64,000 nt of DNA from Balaenoptera acutorostrata. Its lineage: Eukaryota; Chordata; Mammalia; Artiodactyla; Balaenopteridae. The stretch lies in contig NC_080082.1 of the NCBI RefSeq assembly GCF_949987535.1, forward strand, positions 30,595,011 through 30,659,010. Direction: 5' to 3'. Positions 43,693 through 54,399 of this stretch are shown one piece after another. The position numbers and the translations under genes were made by a program. Numbering within the stretch: the first letter of the stretch is position 1; each line of letters starts with the position of its first letter. Under the pieces are notes generated by a model. The model did no database searches. It saw only the letters and a program-made list of their open reading frames with translations, and was not told the DNA's origin.

Positions 43693-43806
43693 GTTTTGTT
43701 TTTGGAGGGGGTTTGCTCACAAACCAGTTTCCTTTGGGCAGAGAGGACATTTCTCTGTCTAATTGCCCAGAGGGCCACAGATCCCCTCAGTCTGTGTGAC
43801 ATTTTT

Positions 43807-44124
43807 TTTTATAGTTTTTAATACTTTATTTATTTTTTATTTATTTATTTATTTATTTATGACTGTGTTGGGTCTCTTAGTTTTCGTGTGAGGGCTTTCT
43901 CTAGTTGCGGCAAGTGGGGGCCACTCTTCATCGCGGTGCGCGGGCCTCTCACTATCGCGGCCCCTCCCGTTGCGGGGCACAGGCTCCAGACGCGCAGGCT
44001 CAGTAGTTGTGGCTCACGGGCCCAGTTGCTCCGTGGCATGTGGGATCTTCCCAGACCAGGGCTCGAACCCGTGTCCCCTGCATTGGCAGGCAGATTCTCA
44101 GCCACTGCGCCACCAGGGAAGCCC
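43807..44124 (-). mobile_element. Cetacean CHR-type SINE, full length
   Basis: Minus-strand copy with a long ATTT tail at about 43826-43860 and the head 'ccaccagggaagcccc' at the right. A 15-bp perfect target-site duplication 'ctgtgtgacattttt' lies at 43792-43806 and 44125-44139, the mark of a young insertion. Confidence 0.96.
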
Positions 44125-44139
44125 CTGTGTGACATTTTT

Positions 44140-44802
44140 AATGACTTGGACACAAATCACCAACCAGTGGCAACTTAAGAGGACACACATCCTATCAGGA
44201 ACCCCACGACAAAGTGGGATCACAGGCTCAGAGAAGACCCAAGGGAAAACTCCAGGAAGCAGCCAGTGAGTCTGGGAAGGGGCCAGAACCGTGGTCTCCT
44301 GGAGGGCCCTCTGATCCAGCCACATCCCCCGAGGCCTGCACGCACCTCTGGGGTTCTGAGAGGGAGGGAAACGGCCACGTTCTGGAGCAGTTGCTGCCTT
44401 AGGCCTGGCTTTGTGTTACTGTGGTTGCCCTTGTTTGTCATGGTGGCAAAAATATGGCAGGTGGCGTGGCTGGAACTTCTGCCAGCAAGCTCAGCACACG
44501 TCATTAGACGGTATTTATATGGGTCAAGTTTTCCGCACTGACAGAGAGAGAGAGAGAACGAGACAGAACCCGTATTTCTGGAGTTTCAGAAGCTTTCGTG
44601 GCTCCTGAGAGCGCTCTGGGCAAGCTGCCACCAACACCTCGGGACTCAGCCAGATCCTGTTTTATGAGTTTCTAGGTCCCCCAAAGACATCTTTATTAAT
44701 GTCCGACTCTAGAGTGTGGCTTCTTAGGGTCCAGTTTCCCATATCTGTCTGATATACTCCACAGCGAGAGGAGGGATACAGGCACACAGACTCCTGGGTT
44801 TA
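44140..44802. other. Unique sequence, no gene recognised
   Basis: Overlapping frames on both strands (44214-44608) have no domain. A short GA repeat lies at 44542-44557. Confidence 0.5.
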
Positions 44803-44819
44803 TCTGTGTTTGTTTTTTT

Positions 44820-45214
44820 TGTGTGTTTTTTTTTTTATAAATATATTTTAAGGAACTAAGGTGCTTCAGCATAGTTTTTTGTTGTTATTTTTAAGATACT
44901 GTTAACTTTTTTTTAAAAACTTATTTATTTATTTATTTATTTATTTATTTTTGGCTGTGTTGGGTCTTCGTTTCTGTGCGAGGGCTTTCTCTAGTTGTGG
45001 CAAGCGGGGCCCACTCTTCATTGCGGTGCGCGGGCCTCTCACTATCGTGGCCTCTCTTGTTGCGGAGCACAAGCTCCAGACGCGCAGGCTTGGTAGTTGT
45101 GGCTCATGGGCCCAGCTGCTCCGCGGCATGTGAGATCTTCCCAGACCAGGGCTCGAACCCGTGTCCCCTGCACTGGCAGGCAGATTCTCAACAACTGCGC
45201 CACCAGGGAAGTCC
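44820..45214 (-). mobile_element. CHR-type SINE with apparent 3' transduction
   Basis: The SINE body spans about 44918-45214, in minus orientation. The target-site duplication 'tctgtgtttgttttttt' does not abut the tail. Its copies are at about 44803-44819 and 45215-45230, so roughly 95 bp of non-SINE DNA (44820-44917) ending in a T12 tract (a poly-A on the SINE strand) lies inside the duplicated ends. Confidence 0.85.
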
Positions 45215-45239
45215 TCTGTGTTTGTTTTTTATGGTTTGA

Positions 45240-45358
45240 GCTGTTTCTTCCTCCTCTTTCTCCTCCTCCTCTTCCACCTCCCTTCCCCTCTCCGTTCTTC
45301 CCCTCCCCCTCATCTTCTCCTTCTTCTTCTTCTTCTCTTCTTCTTCTCCCTCCTCCTC
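45240..45358. repeat. Pyrimidine (CT/CTT/CCT) tract
   Basis: About 119 bp, almost entirely C and T on the plus strand, with CTT and CCT runs. Frames across it give false phenylalanine/leucine/proline/serine-rich peptides. A mirror-like composition allows triplex formation. Confidence 0.9.
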
Positions 45359-45499
45359 AATATTTTCAGTATTTTTATAGGTTCCACATTATAAAACAAA
45401 ATATATCACCGCAAGATATCAGCACATCGTTCTTGCCTGGGGGCGGGGGCTGTTCTATAAGATACACCACGTTCAGTGAGATCATTCTGACTTTTAATG

Positions 45500-45905
45500 A
45501 CTGGCCTTGGCTTTACATGTGAGGGGCAAAAACCCCAATCTGAACTACTTGAAGCAAAAACGGAAATTTATTTATTGGCTCATAGGGCCAAGAAGTCCTG
45601 GGTAGCACTAGCTCCAGGCTGAACTTCTCCTCATATGATGTTAACAGGACCTGGTCTCTCTCTTCTTCTCTCCTCTTTGTTGGCTCCCTCTTCAGGCAAC
45701 CTCGCTCCTTAATGTGTGCAATGGCTTCCAGCGCCCCCTGGAATGTTCCCGCATCCACGTCTGTCCTTTTCCCAATAGTCAGGGCCTGACTCTAATTGGC
45801 TCAGATTGGGTCATATGCCCATTTCTGAACCAAATGTTCAGAGGATGGGATAATGGTGAGAGAGATGGAACTTTGCCATCTCAGGAAATAGGTTTGCCAG
45901 ATTCT
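45500..45905. mobile_element. Unnamed old interspersed repeat, copy 1
   Basis: 'gaactacttgaagcaaaaac', 'atttattggctcatagggcc', 'ctaattggctcagattgggt', 'catatgcccatttctgaacc'. I recognise this as mammal-wide repeat text but cannot name the family. It shares layout with 46555-46985. Confidence 0.5.
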
Positions 45906-46258
45906 TCTACTGCAGAAGCTCGGAAGTGAGCAAGGATGCAAAATATGCATCAATATGCAAAATGTCCTTCTAGAACATCCTTATTGGCCACCTTAGCCAC
46001 TAATTCATGTTCCCCTGAAAAATGGAACAAGTTGCTTATTTTGCTGGATTTTTCTTCTGATTTCAGGAAACTGTTGCTTTTTCTTCACTTAGCAAGGAAA
46101 CCTTAATCCGAAAATGTAAAACCGTATTTTTTTTAAAAAAAACCTTTAGTTTTAACAACTAAGAAGTCTAAAAGGAAATACCATACACTGATGTTAATGT
46201 TTTCCACTCTCATGGAAATATTAACCTTTAAAGGGCAGTCACAGCCATCATTACTTTT

Positions 46259-46477
46259 GATCAGTGGGTCTCGACCAAGGACATTTTTATCCCCCAGGTG
46301 GTATTTGGTGATGTCTGAAGACATTTTGGGTTGTTACAACTCGGGGGGAGTTGTCCCGGCATCTACTGGGTGGAGGCCAGGGAGGGACGCTGTGAAACAT
46401 CCAGCAGTGCACAGGACAGCTCCCCAACAGAGAATTATCCGCCCCCGAATGCCAATAGTGATGAGGTTGAGAAATCC
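46259..46477 (+). mobile_element. MER20 hAT-Charlie element
   Basis: 'cagtgggtctcgaccaagga', 'ttggtgatgtctgaagacat', 'gtgcacaggacagctcccca' and 'gaggttgagaaatcct' form a full-length MER20 with both inverted termini. Flanking 'cttttgat' / 'ctttttga' may be the 8-bp duplication. Confidence 0.93.
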
Positions 46478-46554
46478 TCTTTTTGACCCTCACAACATGT
46501 CTGTGGGAAAGAAGAACTGGGGACATGGTGTCCTTGTTTGACATTGCCCAGAGA

Positions 46555-46985
46555 GGCTGTACTCACGAGGAAGGTGTTTGGCTCCAAGTAACAGAAAATC
46601 CAACAGTTCCTTAAATAAACAGACATTTCTTTTTCTCAAATAACCAGAAATCCAGGGGCTGGCAGTAGCTGATGTTTATGTGCTCAAGATGCCACCAGAA
46701 ACCTTGGTCCTATGCCTCTTCTCTGTCACCCCTACTGGGCTGGCTGTCATCTTCATGCGTGTCACCACATGATTGTTATCGGGTTTCTGCAGCTCCCCAG
46801 ATCATGTCCACTCAAAGCAGGAAGAATGGAGAATAGGCTTGGAACCAGTCACCCCTGTAGTTTTTACCAGGCAATCAAAGCTCTCTCTCTGATACACCCT
46901 CTTCTCATTAGACTTCTGCTTACATTTCACTGACCAGAGCTGAGTCACGTGGCCACCTCTGGCTGCAAAGCATGCTGGGAGAGGG
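46555..46985. mobile_element. Unnamed old interspersed repeat, copy 2
   Basis: 'ggctccaagtaacagaaaat', 'ataaccagaaatccaggggc', 'gctgagtcacgtggccacct' and 'gcaaagcatgctgggagagg'. It has the same order of segments as copy 1 but is separately decayed. Confidence 0.5.
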
Positions 46986-47079
46986 AGTAATCAGCTTCCC
47001 AGCTGCATAGCGGGAGACAGCCAAGAAGAGCGTGTGCGGAACCAGTGCTGATTTAGGTAACCAATGGTGGCCACCACAG

Positions 47080-47150
47080 CGGATCAAGGGCTTGCCCAAG
47101 GTCACGCAGCTAGTGGGTCAATCTAGGATTCAAGTATTTTGATAGGTGCA
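47080..47150 (-). mobile_element. MIR fragment
   Basis: 'gggcttgcccaaggtcacgc' and 'agctagtgggtcaatctagg' are minus-strand MIR core. Confidence 0.75.
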
Positions 47151-47684
47151 CCAATCTAATTTTACTGGGATATGTCAGGCTTTTTGTAATGCCTGTGTTT
47201 CCAGAAAGACAAAGCTTGTGAATGAACCCAGGAAAAGAACTTGCTCTTTGGAAATTCCACAAGTTCTGTTTAGCTGACCAGAAATTGTTATTTGTATCCC
47301 TCCTGCCCTGGTCACCAGAAATCATGGGCCTGTTCATAACTGCAAGACTGCTACTGATAATAATAGCAATAACTCAATCCCAAGAGTCCTGCAAAATAGC
47401 TAGGTGTCTCGGATCTCAGAAATAAGAAGCTCAAAATAATCAAAGTGTAAAATCCCAAACAAATTGCCTATCTGGAAACTCTCTGGGTGGAAATGAAATA
47501 TCAAGACAAACAGATGCTACTTACAGACCAGGATTTTTCAGTTGCAGCCCGTTAGTGGGTGGCAAATTCAATTTAGTGATGACCGGCATTAAAGAATTAT
47601 GGAATAGAATAGTATAGAAAAGAAAGTGTCAGAGCTCATTGCAGACAGGAAGGTCAGTATAATTGTGCAACTTTGTTGCAGGGA
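47151..47684. other. Unique sequence, nothing coding recognised
   Basis: The stretch 47215-47340 looks less diverged than its surroundings but has no motif I can name. Confidence 0.4.
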
Positions 47685-47689
47685 TGTGT

Positions 47690-47728
<39 letters not shown>
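47685..47728. repeat. (TG)n microsatellite
   Basis: About 21 TG/GT units with a single 'gg' phase break at 47690-47691. Confidence 0.97.
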
Positions 47729-47730
<2 letters not shown>

Positions 47731-47859
47731 CACACTGCAATATAAAATGTATTTCTTACTGTATGGGCCACAGTCAACAGGTTTGAAAAAAGCACCACAT
47801 TCCCTTTGTCCAGAAATGAAAGAGCAATGCAAGTAGAGGCAGAAACCGCCCTGGGATGC

Positions 47860-48120
47860 AGGCTGGTGCTACATCGACTTAGGCTGTTAATGAATTGTCC
47901 TTCTGCTTCCTAATTATCTTGAAAGCCTGATTGAGGGGGGCTTTTTGCGGAAATCTAAATAACCCTCCTGCCACTCTCTGTCTCATTGGGCTGAGTGGCT
48001 AGTCAGCCCTGGCACCTCTGCAAGCCAGCTCTGGTTAATTAGAGCTGCTGCTATCAGGAGCACATTTGGTGTCACAATTCCCTGGATTCTGTCTTCCACG
48101 GCACCTCAGATTGATGGCCT
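47860..48120. promoter_or_regulatory. Candidate conserved regulatory block D
   Basis: Repeat-free. Contains 'ggctgttaatgaattgtcct', 'cctaattatcttgaaagcct', 'gcggaaatctaaataaccct' and 'ctggttaattagagctgctg', with TAATTA at 48034-48039. Regulatory role inferred. Confidence 0.4.
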
Positions 48121-49739
48121 GAGATAACTTGGTTGCTGGCCTCTGAGGAGTGGGGAGCTGCTTGGAATGTGAGGGATAGACAACGGGTGATCTCCATACC
48201 TTCTCCTTTAAAATGGGGGTGTTCTGGATTTGGGGTTCAATATTCGTCCCTCCCTGCCTCTGATTTGAATCTATTTACATTAAAAATTAAGGGAATTTAA
48301 AATAGCCTGTCTCCCAGCATCTTGCTTGCTTGCTTTGAGGTGCCTCTCACTCTTCACCCAGACACTATTTTTTCTTCCCTTCAACGTTCCTCATGCAAGA
48401 CGGGGAGGGGAGGAAGAGGGCAAGGAAGAAAGATTCTTTTGGGAAAATCCCACCAATAATCCTTCCCAGGGGCACTAGGTACCTCATAGAGAATGAGAGC
48501 CCTTTGGACTTGAATTCAGATGTTTCAAGAATAGTGACCACCGCCCCCTGCCATCTCATGTGGTTCTTGCATCCACGAAACAGCAGTAACAGCGACCGTC
48601 TAGGCTTCTCCACCCAGAATACCATTGACCTCTGTTAAATCGCCATAACTACTTCAGGTCAGGGGGAAACAAGAAAATATGCACCTTGAGCTTTGTTTAA
48701 AATCAGCAAACTGTAAGTGTCCCGTGCTCTTCTGTGACCTTCAACAGCGTAATTAAAGTCTACACACTAAAACTCAGACATATTAAAAAATGTCACTTTA
48801 TATATTTTCTATAACTGGCTTCATCTTTCTGTAGGGCGCCTCTTTTCATTAATTCTGGCGTCTTCTGGGTTTAAGAGAGTCTCTTTTGGGTAAATAGAAA
48901 ATCTATTTAAAGTTTCAGACAGAGCCGTTTCCTCCCTCTCCAACAATCATTCTTCTCCTTTGTCATTTCCAATATGGCGTTTGGGTACAGGGGAAGCTTG
49001 CATACCATGTGGCAGCCAAGAGAAGGGACAAATGACCCTTGGGTTATTCTCTGGGGCCTCACTAAGGAGCCCTATAGTTCACTGCATAGTGACTTAGTAT
49101 CTAGCGGTATGGCCCATTCCTTCTGGTCTGAGGGACGTTGAGCTTGAGCCCACTGCTGAGGCCTTTGATCATGGCCTCTAGTTATGAAGTCCACTCTCTG
49201 GGGCTGTGGCCCGTCTTAAGTCCCAGTTTCTCCTGGCTCACTGTTTCCCACGACTTCTCTATCCCTTCAGTCTGGCATGTGGGAATTTGGGGGTCCCCTT
49301 GCGTTGGCTATGGGCAAGCAGGGGCTCTGCCCATGCCTCTTGACCTTGACAATGTCCTTGGATCCTGTTGTTCCAGGTTGGGCATGACCATACTGGGTCA
49401 ACCCCAAGCAGCTGAATGGATGTTCATGCTTCCTGTCAGGTGGGAAACTCTGTGACATCAACAAACCCCATTCCCTCTAGGCTACGTGTATATAAAGCTC
49501 TATGTTCATACCTCCAAGCCAGCTCTTGATATGCAGAGGGGAGTCTGGAATGCCTCTTTTTTCTCCAACAAGGATCATTGTCTCTCCACACACTCAAAAG
49601 AGTCTAGTTTAAAACGCAAAGTTGATTGGTGATCTCTTTGTTTATTTTTTCCTTCTCCTAAAGCAGTAAATTCACGGATGGGAGGAAACCACAGAAAGAC
49701 TGGCAAGTAGGTATCTTTGATTACCCTGTATAGGGTATA
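48121..49739. other. Unique sequence, no gene recognised
   Basis: 1.6 kb without a named repeat. A frame of 105 residues at 49138-49455 is read through GC-balanced DNA, with no domain or convincing splice sites. Some of 48650-48900 is AT-rich and may be slowly evolving. Confidence 0.45.
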
Positions 49740-49880
49740 TTGGTTTAATATCTAAAAATATTTTTATGTTGAAGCTGAGTGACGGTGCGTGGGGTTTCAT
49801 CTTACCATTCTCTCTACTTCTGTGTATGTTGGAATTTTTTCCATCATAAAGAGTTAAAAATAAGTAAAAATACATATGCT
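49740..49880 (+). mobile_element. L1M-like LINE 3' terminus
   Basis: 'accattctctctacttctgt' and 'gtatgttggaattttttcca' then 'tcataaagagttaaaaataa' match the end of an old L1, plus strand. Confidence 0.55.
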
Positions 49881-50029
49881 CATCCCACGTAGAGGAGTCG
49901 TCCATTGTCTGGTCGAGAGCTGAGAATAGCTACTCCACCTCAGCAGCTGGCAGAAGTCTGCAGCTGAAGTTTGGGCTGGAGCTGTCACAGCTCTGCCCTA
50001 AGCCACTGGTGGTTCCTGCTTCATTAAAA

Positions 50030-50215
50030 CACCAGGGGAAGGCCCTAATTTAGCCAGATTTAATTTTCAACTTTTATAATTCATTTAAAATTTGATCAAG
50101 GAGTTAATTTATGACAAGGGCAAGGGGTGCCTTCCCAGCTCATCTAGTGGGCAAAGGCATTATAACTTAATTTATGGTTAAGGCAGCTTGTTATAATTGA
50201 GTGCAAAAAGGTGGT
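50030..50215. promoter_or_regulatory. Candidate conserved regulatory block E
   Basis: 'ccctaatttagccagattta', 'ttttataattcatttaaaat', 'ttgatcaaggagttaattta' and 'cttaatttatggttaaggca'. Dense AT-core motifs, including a TCF/LEF-like 'gatcaagg', in repeat-free DNA. Confidence 0.4.
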
Positions 50216-50614
50216 TTCTCATCTGGAGTTTGGAGGCCTGAGGTGAGTGGAGAGAGGAGTGGGTGCCCCAGGTTCTCATCTGGGAGGCGGGGATGTGGGT
50301 GCTTGTGCAGGCGGCAGCAGCGTATTAGTGGAGGGTACATTTTGATCAAATGCCATCCATCAAAAGCTTGTCAAGGGGCTAAGGAAACACATTGTGGCAG
50401 CTCTACACCCAGGACCCAGGACGTTCTGGGCTTCTCCCAGCGCCCCCCGGGGAATGGGAGCAGCTTCCCGAGCAGGGAAGGGAGGAGAAGGCAGCTGGCG
50501 TTTCTGCCATGGGTTGCGGGTGCCTCCTTCCTGAAAAATAATGGGAGAAAGCTTGGAGGTGTTAGTGACAAGGCTGGGACGTAGCAAGAGCTTTGAATTT
50601 GTTTAATGGTTCAG
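50216..50614. other. Unique sequence, no gene recognised
   Basis: Overlapping frames on both strands (50201-50584 plus, 50360-50587 minus) have no domain. Confidence 0.5.
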
Positions 50615-51435
50615 GACTTAGCAGGTGTGTATGTGTGTGAAGGTGGGGACAAGCAGATGTAACGATGAATGTGTGATAGTGTGGATGTGGGGGGATGTGG
50701 GTACCTGTGCGCAATCGTGTACGTATCAGTGAACGTGTGTGTGTGTGAATGCAGGGGACATGTGTGTACATCTGTGGATGTGTGTGCTGTGTAAGAACTT
50801 GGGAGAATATATGTGTATCTGTATATCTGTGAACGTGTGTGTATCTGTGTGTGTGTAGATAGGGAAGTTAAATATATTTATGAGTGTGTTTCTGTGAATA
50901 CGTATGACTTATGATGTGTGTCTGGCGCGGGCGGACATGTGTGTATATCTGTGAACGTGTGTGGATGTGTGGATCTGGGTGGAACGTGAGGGCCTGAGGG
51001 TGTCTCTGTGAATGCGTCTGTATGTCTCTATGTCTATGAACAGGGTAATTGTGAATCCATCTATGCAGTGAGTATCTGCGTGGGGATGTGTGTAGACCTG
51101 GGAATGTGCCCCCGTGTGTGTGAACAAGAAGACTGTGTGTCCACGTACGATATGTGCGCCTGTGTGTCGGAATGGGGGGGCTGTGTGTATATTTGTGCAT
51201 GTATGTGGGTAGACGTCTGTGTATATGGAGACTGGGAAAATTTGACTGTACCTAACAATGTGCCTGTGTTAATGTGAATGTCTGTATACCTGTGAAGGCC
51301 TGTCTGCGTTTGAATGAGGGCGTTGTGTGATATCTGGGGATATATGTGTCTGTGTGTGTGTGTGAGCTACGTGTGAACTCGGGACGTGTGTGTGTGTGCG
51401 TGTGTGTGCCTGAGTGCGTGCTTGCACACGTATGT
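50615..51435. repeat. Degenerate GT-rich minisatellite, about 0.8 kb
   Basis: Successive imperfect units built on 'gtatatctgtgaacgtgtgtg'-type text, with variable spacers such as 'gggaa' and 'ggatgtg'. Units near 50720, 50826, 50945 and 51010 share 'gtgaa.g'. On the minus strand it reads as histidine/threonine-rich false peptides. CpG-containing 'gaacgtgtg' recurs. Confidence 0.85.
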
Positions 51436-51934
51436 GTTATGAGCACTTTGACTGCAGCTGTGCCCAGCACCCCCGGGCCCACACGATGGCTGTATCTGGT
51501 ATCAGGGTTTCTCTTGACAGGCTCTTGCCACCTTCCTCATTCTTTTCCTCTTTCACAAATATTTATGGAGACCTTGGAAATGTCAGGCCCTGAGCTGGGC
51601 TCTGGGAGCCCAGCTGGGGCCCCATCTGCACCCAGACCTTGAACAGACACCCTCTCTGTGCCCTGAAGCTTCCCTGCAAGTCCCAAGGCCAGACATGCCC
51701 TGGGTCAGCTGCCCAGGAGACCAAGGGGCTCTGGCACCCTCAGGAAGACATTTGCCTCGCTGTCACTGCTACCTACCGTCTCTCTGTGCCCCTCCGCACG
51801 AGGCACCAGTGCCCTCCTAGTTCGCAGTTTCTTGGGGTCACCTGTCTGATTAGCATCCTGATAATGGATAGCATATGTGATCAACACACGGCAGTAAGGG
51901 GTTATTGTTATATCGTACATATAAAAGATCACTT
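51436..51934. other. Mostly unique, possible L2 end at 51545-51625
   Basis: 'ttcacaaatatttatggaga' with 'tgtcaggccctgagctgggc' suggests a minus-strand L2 terminus. The 119-residue frame at 51639-51998 lacks domains and runs into a MIR. Confidence 0.45.
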
Positions 51935-52155
51935 CTGTGGGGCACTTGTTCTGTGCCTGGCACCGCACTTAAGGCTCAACAAGCATTATCTCATTTAATC
52001 CCCCAAATATCCCATGAGCCAGGACTTATTATCCCCATTTAGCACAGAGGTAGTTGAAGCCCAGAGAGGTGCAGTGATCTGCTCAAAGTCACACAGCTAA
52101 CAAGTGGCCACTCAGGGATTTTAACTCAGGACTGTGGAACGCCGGGGCCCATGCC
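51935..52155 (-). mobile_element. MIR, near full length
   Basis: 'gttctgtgcctggcaccgca', 'cattatctcatttaatcccc', 'gctcaaagtcacacagctaa' and 'ggattttaactcaggactgt'. Confidence 0.92.
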
Positions 52156-52540
52156 ACGGTATGGGGTCCTGGTCATTTAATACGTGTCCATCGCTCTAGG
52201 CCTTCCTAAATGTACCCTCAGCAGAACCTCCCAGGTCCACTCTGATCCGCGCATCTGGAACAGCTTTCCTGATGTTTCCTCAGCGTGCCTCTTGCCTTGG
52301 GCCAAGACTTAGCCCAAGACTCCAAGGATTAGAGAAAAGGACCCCCCCTGGGCAGCTTCAGGCCAGAAGGGACAAGACTTGTGAGCGGCGTGCTGTTGGT
52401 CGCCGGCCCCCTCTGGCCCCTCTGTTGGCGTCCCGGTGCAGTGAGTACTTGCCCACTGAATGTGGCAGCCCTGGCCCGGATCGCACAGCACCCTACTCTT
52501 GGCAGCCCTTTTATCCTGTGCTCCCACCCGTCCAAACCAC
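52156..52540. other. Unique sequence, possibly 5' part of the L2 to the right
   Basis: No gene recognised. Overlapping short frames only. Confidence 0.4.
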
Positions 52541-52762
52541 ACGCGCATCCTCTAAGGCCCAGCTCAAATGCAATTTCCTCCGGAAAGTCTTTTTGGCTTC
52601 ACACGGGCTCCTCTGAATCCTTGGCCTCTCTCCCTGCTGTTTATACATCTCTCAGACCACGGGCCACTCTCTACTTTGCATTAGAGCTATTTACAAGTGA
52701 ATCTTGGCCTCCCTGCTAGACTGTAACAAAGGCTCATTCACCTTTGTACCCACCCCCTGCGC
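52541..52762 (+). mobile_element. L2 LINE fragment
   Basis: 'cccagctcaaatgcaatttc', 'ctccggaaagtctttttggc' and 'ctgctagactgtaacaaagg' match the L2 3' coding-end/UTR region, plus strand. Confidence 0.8.
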
Positions 52763-52789
52763 TATTATTACCACTACTAGTATTGGCAT

Positions 52790-53030
52790 GCTAATAATTC
52801 TCCTTGAGAGCTTCTTAGGAGTTTGGCACTGTATTTAGTGCTTTATTAGCTTTATTCACATTTAACCCGCAGAGGAACCCTGAGAGTAGAGACCATTACC
52901 ATCCCCCTTTTATAGATGAGGAAACTGAGGCTCAGAGAGGTTCAGTCACTCATCCAAGATCACACAGCTACTGAACCACAGGGCTCAGGCTCAAACTGAG
53001 GGACCCGTCTGGTTCTAACATCCTTGCATT
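52790..53030 (-). mobile_element. MIR, near full length
   Basis: 'gtttggcactgtatttagtg', 'gatgaggaaactgaggctca', 'gagaggttcagtcactcatc' and 'caagatcacacagctactga'. Confidence 0.93.
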
Positions 53031-53796
53031 TCACCACCACTGAACACATTCTTAGGAGTGTGTTGATGAATGACTGCTTTTCTGAGGATGTTTATACTTT
53101 GAAAGAGGACTGAGTAGAGAGAACAATGCTTAACCCACAAGAATGAACCTAGTGGTGGGATGGCTGGCGCTGTGGCTTGGGTCGGGCGGGGGCAGAGATT
53201 CGGACCAGAGAAGCCTTTTCGGGGCCTTCCCAGCACAGCTCACAGGAAACTGCAGGATGGCAGGCTGGCCCGAGTCCCGCTCTCCATTTCTAGACGCCCC
53301 TTCTACATCGGATGTTGTGACACAAGGGTTATGACACGCTTCCTTTAATGTGGGTCTGGGACAGAGTTGAGCCCTTCGATTGCATTTAATGTAGCTGTGG
53401 TTTTTACAGCCACGTGCCCTGTCCTCGGCTGCCAGCGGCCTCTCTCTCCCCCAGGGCCTCAGGGTAATGGGCATATTAAAGAAATCTATTACATGAATCA
53501 GTGAGACATTCTTGGACAGCCTCATTACAGCTTTGAGACAAGTAGAAGAGGCGCAGAGTTCTGGAGTGTTACCCCACGAACATCTAAAGCGCCGTTGTGT
53601 TTCTAGGATGCAAAGAAGGAGGGAGGGAGGATGGGAAGGAGCCCTATGCAGCCCTCGCCGCGCTCACGGCTGCCACTGCGCCAGGGTCCGTGGTTCTCCT
53701 TATCCAGGTGAACTCAGGTCTGCCGTGTAGCGCTCAGGAAACGACTGCCAGATGGAAGATGTTACTAGGCCGCTCTGTTCAGTTTTTCTTTTCAAT
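53031..53796. other. Unique sequence, no gene recognised
   Basis: A 131-residue minus frame at 53130-53525 is not supported by domains. 53370-53500 may be slowly evolving ('gggcatattaaagaaatcta'). Confidence 0.45.
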
Positions 53797-54048
53797 CTCC
53801 TCGGAGTTCTTCAACCTCGCACTCTTGAGATTTTTGCTGGCTCGTTTTCTGTTGTGGGGAAGGGCAGTTCCGTGCCTTGTAGGAGGTTTAGAATCATCCC
53901 TGGCCTCTATCCACTAGATGCTGGTAGCAAACCACCACCTCCTCAGTGTGACAACCAAAAATGACTTCAGACTTTGCCAGATGTCCCCAAGGTGGGTGAG
54001 GAGTGGGAAGGATGGGAGAGGCCAGATCGCCCCTAGTGAGAACTACCC
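53797..54048 (-). mobile_element. MER20 hAT-Charlie element
   Basis: 'ttcttcaacctcgcactctt', 'ccctggcctctatccactag', 'atgctggtagcaaaccacca' and 'tgacaaccaaaaatgacttc' give MER20 in minus orientation. The copy at 46259-46477 is in plus orientation. Confidence 0.9.
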
Positions 54049-54399
54049 ATCAGAAAACTAAGCAACAGAGCGGTAGGCGCCCCAAAGAGGAAAAGAATGA
54101 AAGAAAGTGGTCTTGGGTATTCCTTTCCCTGAAAGATCCAGAGCCCTCACACCTGGGAAATGCCCTCTGGTGAGAGCCAGTTCCTGTTTCGGTTGTACCC
54201 TGTGAGTCCCTCTCTGGTGGGTGGTGAGAAGGATTCGGAGGTACTTGTCATGACGGGGCAGTCCCATCTATTCTGTGCTGCACACACTTCCTGAACACCT
54301 ACTGTGTGCCAGGCTTCATGCTAAGTGAACAGAGGCTCCTGATTCATCCTCAGAAAACCAGACAAAGAACAAAGAGCAGACATGGGGAATAATAATTAA
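54049..54399. other. Mostly unique, possible L2/MIR end at 54275-54345
   Basis: 'cctgaacacctactgtgtgc' and 'caggcttcatgctaagtgaa' indicate a minus-strand L2 or MIR terminus. The remainder is unassigned. Confidence 0.5.

Noticed and set aside
50868..51200. Histidine/threonine-rich minus-strand peptides
   Set aside because: Translation of the GT-rich minisatellite.
50615..51435. CRISPR-like repeat array
   Set aside because: Units are degenerate, spacers are not of regular length, and the genome is mammalian.
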